Of a stretch of 64,000 bases of DNA, positions 21,020-32,595 are shown piece by piece. The position numbers and the translations under genes are program-made. The DNA is from Phlebiopsis flavidoalba. Lineage: Eukaryota > Basidiomycota > Agaricomycetes > Polyporales > Phanerochaetaceae. Each line of letters opens with the position of its first letter. Position 1 is the stretch's first letter. The notes below the pieces were generated by a model. The model saw nothing but the letters and a program-made list of their open reading frames with translations. It was not told where the DNA came from and ran no database searches. The stretch is taken from the NCBI GenBank assembly GCA_035772785.1, contig JAOCPU010000045.1:1-64000 (forward strand), in the 5' to 3' direction.

Positions 21020-22445
21020 ATGCCCGCCGCGGCCGCCCCGACGCTGCTCGCGCTCGCGCTCGCCGCGCTCGTGCTCCTCGCCGTCCGCGCGATCATCGAG
21101 TTCAGAAGGGCCGTGCATTCAGTGCAGTACGTCGCCCGATCTCTCGCTTCGCCCCGCCTTCTCCACCTTCTAGTGGTCTACTCTACATCCCTGCTGCATT
21201 GAGTCGTGCCTTGATGCGCCCTGCCTTCTGTGTCACCTCTAACGCGACAGGCAGGAACCACCCCGGCTACCGCACGCTGCTCAACACCCTCGGGCCCATC
21301 GAGAACTTCTTCCCCCGCATCCCCGGCGTCACCCCAGGGTCCTTCCACATGTGGCACCGCAAGCACAAGGACTTTGAGCAGCACGGCTGGGACGTCATCA
21401 CCTACGTGCGCCCTGCCCTCCCTCCCCCCTCTACAACCTACTAACGCGCCATCTCCCGTGGCCTGATAAGGTTGCCGCGTTCGGCGGTAGCAGAACCAAC
21501 TTCTACGTCGCGGACGCCGACGCGATCAAGGTGCGTCTTTCTCCGCATAGGCGGTGGGGGACGACTGACGGTGCGCAGGAGATCACGACGCGCCGGCACC
21601 GCTTCCCGAAGCCGACGGAGCAGTACAAGCTGCTCACCTACTTTGGCGGGAACATCGTCGCGAGCGAGGGCGACGTCTGGAAGCGCTACCGGCGCATCAC
21701 CGCGCCCGCGTTCTCCGAGGTGCGTCTCTACCCCCGCACCCGCTGCTGCGCGCTGACAGGGCGGAAGAGGAATAATAAACTCGTGTGGGACGAGACGCTG
21801 CTCGTCATGCAGGATTTGTTTGCGAATGTATGGGGCGACCAAGCCGAGATCGCGGTGGAGAACTGCGTCGATATCACGCTCCCCGTGCGTCCCCCTTCCT
21901 CCCGCGCACGCATACACCCACTTGAACACTAATCATGCCGCCCGCAGATCGCGCTGTACGTGATCGGCGTCGCGGGCTTCGGGCGGCGCATATCCTGGCG
22001 CGAGGACGCGCTCGTGCCACCGGGGCACACCTGCACCTTCAAAGTTTGTCCACTCGTTTTACCATGTGCTGGCGTATGAGTTGATGTTAGCGTAGGACGC
22101 GCTACACACCGTCTCGCGGAACGTGTTCACGCGGCTTTTACTCCCCGACTGGGTGCTCGCGCTCGGGCCGACGGCGCGCGTGCGGGACATCCGCCGGTCG
22201 TTTGACGAGCTGCAGGTGCGTGCGTTCGTGTTTGGTGTTGTGCGGGTAGCTGGAGGTGTGCGGGTGTTAGGGCGTATTATGCGTCGAGATGATCAGCGCA
22301 AAGGAGGCAGGCGGGAGAAGAAGGAGGAGGAGCGTCTTCTTCCTATGGATTTGTTTAGCTTAAGCTTGTTGGAAATGAGAATGGCGGTACGAGTGTTGAG
22401 GGGGAGCCGGCGTTCGGCGGATGAGGAGCTCCATTGGTGTGTGTT
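21020..22445 (+). pseudogene. cytochrome P450, N-terminal half intact then decayed
   Basis: Seven exons splice cleanly: 21020-21126, 21255-21405, 21471-21530, 21579-21719, 21768-21884, 21948-22043 and 22096-22215. They give 264 codons without a stop. The ATG opens an Ala/Leu-rich membrane anchor (microsomal targeting). Family blocks follow: NHPGYRTLLNTLGPIENFFP, GWDVITYVAAFGG, RRHRFPKPTEQYKLLTYFGG, NIVASEGDVWKRYRRITAPA (helix C with its W-x-x-x-R heme-propionate contact) and LYVIGVAGFGRRISW. From 22262 the next exon is recognisable only across frame changes: YM, REMISAKEA with two one-base insertions, then EKKEEERLLPMDLFS and ADEEL. The I-helix, the E-x-x-R helix and the heme loop do not follow in order. 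A heme-loop remnant sits at 23313-23371. The pattern resembles monooxygenase families expanded in wood-decay fungi; I cannot assign a CYP number. Confidence 0.93.
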
Positions 22446-23312
22446 TTATGCTCGGTGTATGCGCAATATTGCGTAAGGTTGTGGTGTGTTTGGTTTGTGT
22501 TGGAGCGGAGGCAAATCTCTTTATTTGCCTTCTTGCGGCGTAAGCATGGATGGCAAAATGCGCTTCTATTTTTTTGAGGCTGAACTTGGCTCGTTTGTCC
22601 TTCCTGCATAGGTAAGAAAGTGGGTTTCCAAGACATTTCTACCCAGACTCTTAATTAAACAGCTCCTCTGCAGACAAAACAAGACACACACCCCTGTGCT
22701 AAGCTACTCGGACTTGGATCGCCATACACCAAAGACGAGCAAAAGACCGGGACTATACGCGGCAATATAACGAAGCCGTCCTCTGGCCCAAAACGACCGA
22801 CTGCCCGGACGCCCCGCCTTTCCCTCCTAGAGCACCAAACCTCTCACACAACCCCCAGGAATGACGACGACTTCTCCTTCCCTCGCATACGTACTTCGCG
22901 CTACGTCCCATCCCTCCCCCCTCTCCTTCCTCACTAAACACAAAAAAAGATAAGGCCGTGCGACTACGAAAACCCTCCGCCTCTTTCCTCGCCCGTTGCA
23001 ACAAGCAAATTCACCCAAAAAGCGCACCGCCGAAGACACCGCGTGAGCGGCTCACCAACGCAGCGGGCCGCCCGCGCCCAGACGGACCCTCGCCCATCCC
23101 CGACGGCCAAGCTAAAGATCAAAGCACAAGCCTGGGCGTGAAAATAACAACCGTACGGCCGAGCACATCAACTCCACTGCTCACACCTGAACTTATTTTG
23201 TTTTTAAAAAAATAGACCGCTGCAGCAAGGTACTGGACGCGAGCCCAAATTAGCTTCAGCGCCCGCGACGCTTCCTCGGACCCCAGACTGGCCCCAGGCG
23301 CGGCAATTCGCG
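22446..23312. other. unrecognised sequence between the two P450 parts
   Basis: In a normal gene this interval would hold the I-helix, the E-x-x-R helix and the P-E-R-F region. I find none of them clearly. A YSDLDRH word near 22710 is the only faint resemblance. It is either heavily decayed P450 or inserted sequence. Confidence 0.4.
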
Positions 23313-23371
23313 CCCTTCTCGGGCGGGGAGCGCGCGCGTGCCTTGGGCGCAGGTTCACGGAGACGGATGAG
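23313..23371 (+). pseudogene. P450 heme-binding loop remnant
   Basis: Translation gives P-F-S-G-G-E-R-A, then after two extra bases (about 23337-23338) C-L-G-R-R-F-T-E-T-D. This matches the P450 signature F-x-x-G-x-R-x-C-x-G-x-x-F, including the cysteine that ligates heme iron. It lies on the same strand and 0.9 kb downstream of the N-terminal half, so it is probably the tail of the same gene. A separate relic cannot be excluded. Confidence 0.8.
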
Positions 23372-26200
23372 CGTCGCGGTGGCTGGCAGGCGCTGCATGA
23401 GGCGCTAATAGGGTCGTGTGAAGGATTGCCCCGCGGTGGTGAGACTGATAAAGGGAGTTTGGGAGGCGGCGTGGTTCGGTCGAGGGGCCGGTGTTCGTTA
23501 TAGTAGTGGACGTTGAGGTGGAGTTTTTGTTTGATTTTCTTTTTGGGGGGGGGATGCTGAGATTGGTGGGGTAGCGCCGTTGGGCGTGCGGTGCGGTGGT
23601 GTTTGTGAAGCGGTTGAGCGAGTGGAGCCAGTGCGCGGACGGGGGTTTGTGCTGCGGTTGTGGTTTTTTTCTTCGTGGCTCTGCCTGCTCTGGACTCCAC
23701 GCAGTGGACTTTTGAATCTCTCGTGCAAGATTTTTGTGGTGGATGTGTAGATGGGATAAGAGTTGTCTTGTGACGTTGCATGCAAACAAATGATACCCTC
23801 CGGACTAGCAGATTACCTCACTCTCATGATTAACAAAGCGTGTATGTGGCTGTCCTTGGGTGGGACAGTGTGTTTAACAGCAAAGTCACTTCGTTGTGAG
23901 CGTTGTGTAATGTGTGTCTGCATCAAATCTATTGGCTAGGCGTGAAAAGACGGAGATCGAGTTAAGCTGCACATATGCAATACCTACTATCATCAGCCAC
24001 GACCATCTATGTTGCCGCCACCACCGGAAAAGAGACACATTCCCCGGGACGCCGATACCCTCAAAATACATAGTTGTATTCACGGGGTGTATATGAGTGG
24101 CGCGGCAGCGTTTAGGTGGTGAGCTTAGACAGGGCCGCTTAGCAGTAGATTTAATAGGTTTCGTTAGGACATACAGGCTCTGTAGGAATTCTGCCTGCAG
24201 AGTGAAAGAGTCCGATATATGTCTGGTAAAACATGACCTTTGCACCACTTGAACGGTATTCTGTAAGCACTTAAGAGCTTCGACTTACTTGGGGTTTAAG
24301 CGGAGTTTGGAACCTTCGCTGATCGACATAACGACCGGTTTGAAACTGCCGATCATTGCCATCGTCTACCCAAATAACCAAGAGACCTAACTTGCGCAAG
24401 TTTGACTCGGGAGCGCAAGCTACGCCGAGATCAGACCTTTTAAGTCTCTACATTTAATTTGTCAAGATAACACAGATGAGGCCTTTCTCTGAAAATCTCA
24501 AAGATTTATGAGCCAATTCTATGCACATAATCTAGGCATAAAGCTGCAGTCGTGCGCAACAGATTCGCCTCATTTACGCTTCTATAAAGCGTTCGTTAGA
24601 CACAACATATGCTTACGGCACGACGCTAACTAGGAAATTGTACCTGCTCGCATCTCGCAAGCGGTCCTGTACGTGCGACGCTGGACAAAGTGTATTTCAG
24701 ACCCCTTTCTCCCATCGTCCAAATCCCCCAGAGAACCCATTCGCGTTATGGAATCTTGAGTGCGGCCTATCCAGGTATACCAGCGACGAAGCATTTGTTG
24801 AGCGTGTGCCGTGCATCGCGTGAACGCAGACAGACGCCTGGCGAGAGACGACACAAGCGAACACTCGCGCATACGGCACGCCCTCCCACAGCCCATGTCT
24901 GCCCCACCCATGCCGAAGGCGGGCTGTGCCATTGCCCTGCTGAGAGGGCCCTACCCGCCGGCCACCAGGACGATCAACGAGGACTCGTGCCGGCGGCTGC
25001 AACAAGGAGTTCTAACGCAGCATCTTTGCGCGAGCGCGCAAGTGCAAACCACTGTCGCGCTGAGCCCATGGTCGCATACAGGCGCGAGATCCGCGGTTGC
25101 AGGGAGGAATCCTGATGCGAGTGTAAGGGCCATTCTGGTACTGTGTCAAGTCGCTGCACCAGGATTTTCCAGGGCGTTGATGCCGTAGGCAGAGGAGGGA
25201 TGGGGACTTACGTGCGTAGTCGCGGGGCGGGGGTACGACCCTGTGTCCCGGTTTGTGCGTCTGCATCGAAAACTTGAATAGTGAGTTGACTATTGAGGCA
25301 ATGCTGTGGTGTTCGAGTCTACCATAACGATTCTCAATTGCTTAATCCGCGTAGTGACGGTGGCGGTGCTGGAAAGGGTCAACTTCGCGGCTTCTCGTTA
25401 GCCAGGCTCAAGAAAGTATGCTAAAGAATACAAACATCAATGTCAATGGAGTGATAGAGAAGGACGATTCATTGATAGACTTGTCGCTGCAAGGGTGTGT
25501 GTATGACGTTGCCTATCTCCAGGAGCATTGTCTCAGCTTCAGTGCTCCTCCATAGGGACCCCAATGGATGCTTGTCGTCGGGGAACGAGGTGAGTGCCAG
25601 TGCTATCTCATGATATGTCATTTTGTTCCAATTCCAGCAACAGAAAATATTATCGGCTACATTCAATACCTCAGAGACCGTCGGAGCGCCAGCGTCCCGC
25701 GCGGATTCTTTTCTCGGGCAAGAGAGGCTATGAACCCCCAGTCACGCGTCAGATCAGCGGCAGCCCCAGCCGCCGCCAAACCCACAACGAGCTCGGACAA
25801 CCTCACATCCAAATTCGTTTCCACGACCCGACCTCGAGCCGGATTCCCCTCATGGTTGTCGGACCTCCGCCCCAGGAGCAACCGCGTAATCAACAGCAGG
25901 TGCATCCGCGCCCCCTCAACAGCCAACCGTCCCGCCGCTGAGCCCATATCCTCCACCTAATCCAAAGCTATCGTACATACAACCCTCACAGTAATCGTAA
26001 TCAACCGCGAAAAGCAGGAGCACACCCAGGTACAACCCTCCTCCAGGACCCCCTTCTCAGGCCCGTCCCCAAGCCCGACGCAGCGCACATCCCTCCGCCA
26101 ACAATCTGGACGTACCCCCTCCAAGCCCCCCGTACCTCGAAGCGCATCAGCTCCGCGTGCCCACCTCAGCCCCACACGACCCGAAAACAACCTCTCCAAC
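23372..26200. other. no firmly recognisable gene
   Basis: A T-rich to GC-skewed stretch (23400-23780) gives long minus-strand frames of low complexity (Pro/Lys/His-rich). An intron-like GTGAGT...CCAG at about 25591-25638 precedes Pro/Gln-rich plus-strand frames (25640-25940). These may be the N-terminal, poorly conserved part of the RING gene that follows. Nothing else is supported. Confidence 0.35.
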
Positions 26201-27072
26201 CCCCGCCCATACCGACCCTAGACGAACTCCTGAACATGCCCGCCGATGTCGTGCAGAAGCTCTCCATCTCGACGCTCAAGGCGATCCTCTTCCGGGACCA
26301 CGTCAACACGGGAATGGTCGTCGAGAATGGCGGAGACCACTCGTGGCAAAGGTTCAGACACTATCGTACAAAAGAAGAGAAAAAACCAAAAGACTAGCAC
26401 GCAAGACGACGCCACAAGAGCGCTAGAGAGCGCGAAGGCCGCGGTGAAAACTCGAAAAGGGGGATGCCCCAAGTAACCTTCATAGTCAAGAGACAGGAAA
26501 AGACTATGCGACAAGCTGCCGCATATGAGTAAGAGGAGAGAGGGACCGAGGTTAAAGAGAGCGAGAATGCAGAGGCGCTCGAGCCAGTCGCGTCGTTCCG
26601 GAGCACAGGAGTCAGGTCGCGCAGCCAGCTGAGGATGTCGGTCGCCGCGGCAGCAGGGTGCGTCTGCTGGGGATGCACCGCGGGCCTGCGACGCGAGAAC
26701 CCGAGGGCGCGACCGGCGCCGTCTTCTGCGTAGAGGCTGGACAGGAGGGTGATGCGGACGTCTGCCGAGCCCGAAGCCTGCGGCGGCCCCAAGCTGACAA
26801 ACCCAAGGCGTCAGGCGATGGGCGTCGCATCTTGAACGCACCGGGTTGTGTGTCATTTGTCAGGACGAAGAGGCAAATATCGCGATTGTGGACTGCGGGT
26901 GCGTGTCATGCGTTCCCGACGCGTCTCAGAGCTGACTCTACCCTTACTAGGCATCTCGCGATGTGTCGCGCTTGCTCGGAGCTGATCATGAAGGGCACGA
27001 GAGAATGCCCGCTTTGTGCGGACAAGGATTGTCACGGAGGCCAGACTGCTCAGGATCTTTAAGGCATCATAG
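26200..27072 (+). pseudogene. RING-finger E3 ubiquitin ligase with SAP-like motif, frameshifted
   Basis: The segment from 26209 reads IPTLDELLNMPADVVQKLSI and then STLKAILFRDHVNTGMVVE. This is a SAP-like helical motif like that of RFFL/RNF34-type ligases. It shifts frame at about 26326, after which LVAKVQTL continues it. The RING begins CVICQDEEANIAIVDCG (26849-26899), is split by a 52-bp intron (26899-26950), and resumes HLAMCRACSELIMKGTRECP and LC. The full C3HC4 set of zinc ligands is present. One extra G near 27018 then throws the tail out of frame; removing it in thought gives R-T-R-I-V-T-E-A-R-L-L-R-I-F-K and a stop at 27070-27072. The linker between SAP and RING is not readable. Such proteins hand ubiquitin from an E2 to a substrate; the target is unknown. 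Confidence 0.88.
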
Positions 27073-28573
27073 CTAGCAACGGGTTCATGCTAGGTGTCTC
27101 GCTACAGGCTCCGAGGTCCGATCTCGACAGGTGTTTTCTTATTGAGCATGCTGATTTTTTCTGGGATATGTAATCCACTGTAATCTACACTCACACTGCA
27201 TGTAAATCAATTGTGCATCTCAACGATATGATTGTAAGTTATGTGCACGCAGGGGATAGCTAGAGCCTAGAGATACACCATACCTCGAACAACAAATTTT
27301 ATACAACAAGTCAATGATGAGAGGAGAATATTTCGATACTAGAATACCTTTTTCACGCTTTGGATTATAAGTAGAATATGAGGAAAGCACAACGTGGAGA
27401 GGCGTGGGGGATTGGACAATCCCATATCAGAACACGGAACGACACCGGGCTGACCAGGACTGGCCGGGCTGATAACACCGTCAGATTACTTCGAATAAAA
27501 ATGTGAAAGGCGACACACGTAGTCGTGGAGACATCCCAGTTGTGGACGCACAAATTGAGTCAAAGTGTTTTACATTCGGTACTTCTTACGTGCTTTCTTG
27601 GAAAATTGAGCTCTGAGATATTAACCAGCTTCAATTCGTAGGGGGTGCAGTACGAAGAGAGGTGGTCAGCTTCCTGTACCCCCGCTACCATGAGATTAGA
27701 ACATCGACCTGAACAGCATTGAGCTAGCTCTTCGTGAGAGGCCTCGTTTGGGTAGCTGCCTATAACTATGGTCAATTTACGGACCTACTATCAGAACAAC
27801 GTATGGCGACTCCACGAAGAACTTCATCAAGGGCCTAATGGCACACAAATATTAAGCATAAATGTTTGAGAACGTGCGGACGCCCTTGACTCCAATAAAA
27901 CGCACTTTTTAATAAACAAACCTCCGGTCTTGTCTGACAAACGCCCTGGTTGGGATCCCTGGCAAGCAGCAGCCCACGACACCTAAGCGAAAGGAAATTG
28001 TTTAGGGAATACAAATGTTTTCAAAGGGGCCCGGCTACTCACCACGAATGGGTAGCTGGCGTACTGACACAGACAGTCTCATCTGTACTGGCAGAAGAAG
28101 CGGATACGTCCGAGACGGCGGACATAAACATTTATTAGATCATCGTCTTCAGACGTTCCACTTGTTGGCAGGCAACAGCATGGTGACTATCCAGAAATAT
28201 CAACATTGTTATATGAGGGGGGTGAACATCGTTGAACGACCTTTGGAAGAGTTTTCCCAGGTTCAACAGGACTCTTGCGATGCGAAATGTGGTAGTGGTC
28301 TGAGTGAGTATGGGGAAGATCCTGTGGAGTAATTCAGGTCAACGCGTCGTTCGAATGGAGTTAAAGATAATACAAACCTGCGGCCGTGCCCGAGTGACCA
28401 ACAATCGAAAATTATCTAACGGTTGAAACGATCAGTAGCGAGTCGATATTAGCCTTGAGTATACCTACAACAAGGTAAGCCCCGTTCGGACCTTGTCAAC
28501 AAGCTCGGCTCGGATTTCCTACAAGTGCATGCCCCAGTTTAGCATGAGGGGGCTACGAAGACAAGACACTCAC
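27073..28573. other. no recognisable gene
   Basis: Moderately AT-rich with short frames. 27588-27770 resembles 5700-5870 at perhaps 60-65 percent by eye. The 3' end of the metacaspase may extend into 28350-28560, but I could not trace it. Confidence 0.35.
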
Positions 28574-29276
28574 GTAAAGAGAGGCACGTCCAGGATTGAC
28601 ATTTTTGGCGTCTTCTGGGCGCGCGCCAGGGATGACATCGGACGGCCAAATTGCTGTCGGAGGGCTCTATGAGTGAGGAATGGGCGAACAATGCTACCGT
28701 CACGACAATACCTTCGTCCTTTCCATCTTCTCCTTCCCATACCATATTCTTTTTCTGCGAACCATGTCCAGAGACTAGACAGTGGGTCAAACAGCCGTCG
28801 CTGGAGACATCAGTATCAGTACGCACAATGGAAGACTAGTCGATCTCCTGGCTTTGCATCGGAAAACGAGGTCCCGAATAGCGCTCATCTGAATGGACGT
28901 TCAAACCTTTAGAAAGCAGCTTTCGAATTGATACGCACGATGTTCTCTCGCGTGGGACAAACGGACTTCTCTCTGAGCCGTCGTCTTTGAGAACGGTGAT
29001 ATCCTCTTTCCGATAGCCAAACCGTTCTGTCGATCCTATGAGCTTGTCTGCAGGAAAGTAGGGAATACCGTTACGTACCACACAAAAGCCCTTGGACGCG
29101 ATCGACGTCCTCGAAGGTACTACCCAAACGCATTTTGGCATACTCTTCAGGAAAGGTCCGGTAACTGACTCCGATGCACAAGGCCTTCCTCCGACTCTCT
29201 GTACGGACTCGGAGCTTAGGGGGTGCCATCGTGGTAGGAAGCTATGTCTGAGAGGGCGGATTGCTACGCCCTGCAT
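28574..29276 (-). pseudogene. metacaspase (peptidase C14) remnant
   Basis: Read on the minus strand from about 29276: RRKALCIGVSYR, the first beta-strand of the caspase fold, then STFEDVDRV. A GTACGT...CTGCAG intron follows, then STERFGYRKEDITVLKDDG, a strong metacaspase block. After a frame change comes PTRENIVRI, and further on SGHGSQKKN, which carries the catalytic histidine. The exon ends SILDVPLFT before a GTGAGT donor at 28571-28573. In relatives the stretch just before S-I-L-D is D-C/S-C-H-S-G with the catalytic cysteine. Here the expected residues are absent, as if a short segment was lost. Metacaspases cleave after Arg/Lys and act in cell death and proteostasis. At least three frame changes, together with the missing cysteine block, make an active product unlikely. 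Confidence 0.75.
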
Positions 29277-30631
29277 CTGCCCTATATAAGCGACCCGAGC
29301 CTAGACTAGGTTAGCATCACATCCGCGAACTGAACCGTATCGCTGTTGAAAGTTTTGCAGCATCAATGCAAATATACGCGCGCGCCCGGGCAGCCAATGC
29401 GGCGTTCCAATATGATAGGTCCCTGGGCGGTGACACTTTCACTCACCACCGCCCGCGGGAATTGAATGCAGCCCAGCCGAGATACGGGCAGGGAAGTGTC
29501 AGACCCTTTCCATTGGCCAGGACTGCTCGCCACGGTTCATATGGCTAATCACTGCACTAAACACTCCATCTCGTCAAGCTATGTGGGAAGACGGGGACCG
29601 CAAAATGGTAAGCTTACGGAGGTGTGTATCGTTTGCCTCATCGGACTGGCGGCGTGGCTTCCGACCCGCCGACCGATCTAGAAGATTCGGACAGTGGTCA
29701 ACTGCCACATCGGCGGGATCTTCGTCAATCGCCTAGTGGACTGCCTTGGTAGCAATGCACAAGAAACTACAGCCAGGGTCAGGGCGCCATCCGAAGTCGT
29801 TGCCGCCGTGAAAGATTAATCATGAGGGGGGGGGGGGGGGGCCGCACCGGACTCAGACCGACTCCGAGTGTGAGATGAACGTCGGGCTTTGGTCCAATGC
29901 GGCGCCATGAGTAAAGTTGCCTTCCGAATGGGTATGCAGCCAGCTCGATGACCCTCATCAGGGGGCCATCCCCGCTGCACCGTGTGGCAATCGTGCGCGA
30001 GCCTTCTCATCCGAGTGCCGACCTGAAAAATCCGCCGCCGTCCTCAGCGGAGTACAGGGGTTGCCTTCAGGGTGAAGTTGCGACTGAACGCCGCTCTTCT
30101 GAGAAAGCTTCGTAGCGCCTGGGAGGTTGACATAACAAAGCTAACTGTTCCTGCGGAAGGCGACCATAGTAGAATACGGTTAGCATATCCTACGGCAACG
30201 GTGTGATATCCCGTGCGGCAAATTCATGTACTCAGAGCTTTTCTGCTACCGCAGCAGTGCACTCAGCACGCAGACATTCCTGCGATACGGTCGGTAACGT
30301 GTCGGAGTATCACTACCAAACTGGACACGTTCGTAGCGAAGAACCCTTAGCCGGCCTCCAAACGCTCACATTAGCTGAACACGTTTGGTTCATCTATTCG
30401 TAATGTGTCTATCAATGCAAGAATCAGACCCAGATATGTCCACTCACTGAAGACCAAACCCCCGTAATGATTCCGCGAAGCAGGGGTCAATACAGCAACG
30501 GACAGATTGTCAACCCTTGTCGAATCTGAGACTGAGAGTGTGGGAGGGATCTGCTTCCCGTGATCAGTCCAAGATGCGCCCATTGAAGCTCGAAAAAGCG
30601 GTGATATTGATACAAGAAAGCAGAAAGATGT
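29277..30631. other. no recognisable gene; contains a 16-G run
   Basis: This holds the presumed promoter of the minus-strand metacaspase and the 3' flank of Rpn3. A pure run of 16 G lies at 29826-29841. Short frames only; no family recognised. Confidence 0.4.
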
Positions 30632-32595
30632 TTAGAATCCCTCCCCGAGGCCCGGTTCATCATCGAAGCTGCCTCCACCGTCTTCGCCGACCTGTCTGAG
30701 GAGTTCTGCCTCACGCTGGCGAGCGGCCTCCGCGGCGTCCAACTCTTTTCGGTGTGCGTTGAGCGGGACGTAGCGCCTGGCCTAGAATCCGCAATGTTAC
30801 TCTCACGATGTCAAAACAGTGGAGATAACATCACGTAACTTTGACACTCTCGTTGTGCAATTCCAAACAATACTGGATGCGCCGCAGCAATGAAACACGT
30901 CGCTCACATCGAATCCGTAACCGCTCTTCTGCCCCTCCACATTCCATCCAACCTTGCTCATGGGAGATGTGTCCCTCGATCACACCGTCACAGAATCGCC
31001 TTGCCAACGATGTACTCGGCATCCTCTTCGGAGTCCGAGGTGGAGCTTGACACAAATATCGCGAAGGGAGATGCGCGAGTACGATAGGGAGAGTCGACGG
31101 ATGCCGGTCTTAATAACGTTCTGGCGAAGGCGGACAATGAGAGATGATGAGTAGGTCTTGTCCGCCTCGAACTGTGCAGCGTGTTTTGACAATGTAGACT
31201 GGAACTCCGAGAGGGATCCTGTCCGTACGGCTGTGATTGTAACCCCCCAAAAAAATTGATGAGCAGCTATAACATCGAGGAATAATGCGCTTACCCTTGA
31301 CAATCTCGAAGTAGCCGGTCAGAGCCTTCTGAAGTACAGGGTCCTGTCTGAACAATCCTCGCTCGGGTATATCTCCCCATCAAGCAGTTCGACAACACAC
31401 GGAAAGCTCCCCCCCCCCCCTTTTTTCATGTGTACGGCCTGGTAGAAACCGGGCGCAACTGTGGCTGGTGGCGCCGGCGAATGGCCTGCTGCAGATTTGT
31501 GTGGGCGGCACTGTAGTTGTGAGGCTGTACTGCTCGTATATGCGGCCGACCCGCTCGGCGTAGTAGTAGTGGTATCGGGCATGCTGAGGATTTCCAGAGG
31601 AGGCGGGGAAGGTGGTCTTCAAAACAAGCTTGTCGGCCTGATCATAAAGGTTGTAATGAAGGTAGTTGCGGAGGAGTCCGATTGATGAGCGAGCTTGAGT
31701 CTCGTCCTCATACGCATGACGGAGGGAGGCAGTCTGCGCGCGTCTGAGCAGCCAAGAACAAACTAGCATACAGTCAGCTAACACGGAGTGCGCGTTATTA
31801 AGGAGCCTAGAGAACACTCACGGACGGCGCTTGGACAGGCATCGAGTTCTAACCACCCAACTCATACGCTCTAACCTCCAACGGCCCATACCACACCTTC
31901 GCTGTTCTGCAAATGGGATCCATACTCATGCGATTCAAGGACTGGCATTTTCTGTGTACACAGTGTCTTGACCGAGAGCTTCAGAGCTTGGCCGTACGAG
32001 ACGACCTTGTCACTCAATAGTGTGGTGAATATTGAGAAGCTGGGTCGTAAGTAGACCTCGTGGACTTCAGAGGGAACTTGGCTCAGATTATTCTCTGTTT
32101 GGTGGACTGCCTGGGAGGGGTGGCAGGGGTGAACGGAGGTGTCAACGTCCATCTTCCCACTCAGATTCGGGTGCTGGCAGCCATTTGCATTAGTTCGTGT
32201 GGCCTCACAGCGGGAGCTTTTTTTTAGCCTAACACAAAGAGAGTCAGTCCATTTACAGTCATAGATACGAACTATGCATACTGGAGGGGATAGACGGCTT
32301 CGATAGCCTCTGAAAGTACTCCTAACTGCAGTACTGAGACGTTTCCTAAGAGCTGGGCCAACGTTCGGAGGACTCGCAATGGTGTGTACCCGAGGCTCAA
32401 GTGTCGAGACAGACCCCCCCCTCCCCGGTCAATGAGGATGGCATTCCCTCTGATTTCGATAGGAACGCCGGGGAGAGTGGTTCCTTCTTGGTTTTCTTCC
32501 TTCTTGTCCCCACCTCTTCTTCCTCTTCCTTCTTTCATCGGGAGTAGTTCTAGCTTTGCTTCGCGTCAACGGGCTTCATTGGGACCGTCAGACAT
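30632..32595 (-). pseudogene. RPN3: 26S proteasome lid subunit Rpn3/PSMD3, interrupted
   Basis: Rpn3 is a PCI-domain scaffold of the proteasome 19S lid. Reading minus from the ATG at 32595 gives MSDGPNEAR, then a TGA, then a Lys/Glu/Gly-rich N-terminus. After it come PIEIRGNAILIDRG, YTPLRVLRTLAQL, AVLSEAIEAVYPL-type helices and SYGQALKLSV. An intron lies at 31744-31821. Next are GLLRNYLHYNLYDQADKLVL and KTTFPASSGNPQHARYHYY, APGFYQAVH, and [16 protein letters not shown], followed by an intron at 31231-31294. The PCI domain then reads [66 protein letters not shown] and RRIQYCLELHNESVK. The tail is PLNAHRKELDAAEAARQREA with a stop at 30632. Breaks are one-base insertions (for example in the CTCGGACTC and ATTCTGTGAC words) and a homopolymer block at 31409-31426. 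Confidence 0.95.
31409..31426 (-). other. homopolymer insertion inside Rpn3
   Basis: Twelve C followed by six T on the plus strand, that is AAAAAA plus a G run in the gene's sense. It falls between the codons for GFYQAVH and those for the V-V-E-L-L helix. It adds about 16-19 bases that have no counterpart in Rpn3 proteins and breaks the frame. Confidence 0.7.

Noticed and set aside
20443..21096. Open frame of 217 codons on the minus strand
   Set aside because: It is antisense to the start of the clearly coding P450 and has no motif of its own.
23119..23781. Open frame of 220 codons on the minus strand
   Set aside because: Low-complexity Lys/Pro/His composition. The opposite strand contains the P450 heme-loop remnant in the same interval.
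26218..26856. Open frame of 212 codons on the minus strand
   Set aside because: Antisense to the RING/SAP gene, whose motifs are unmistakable on the plus strand.
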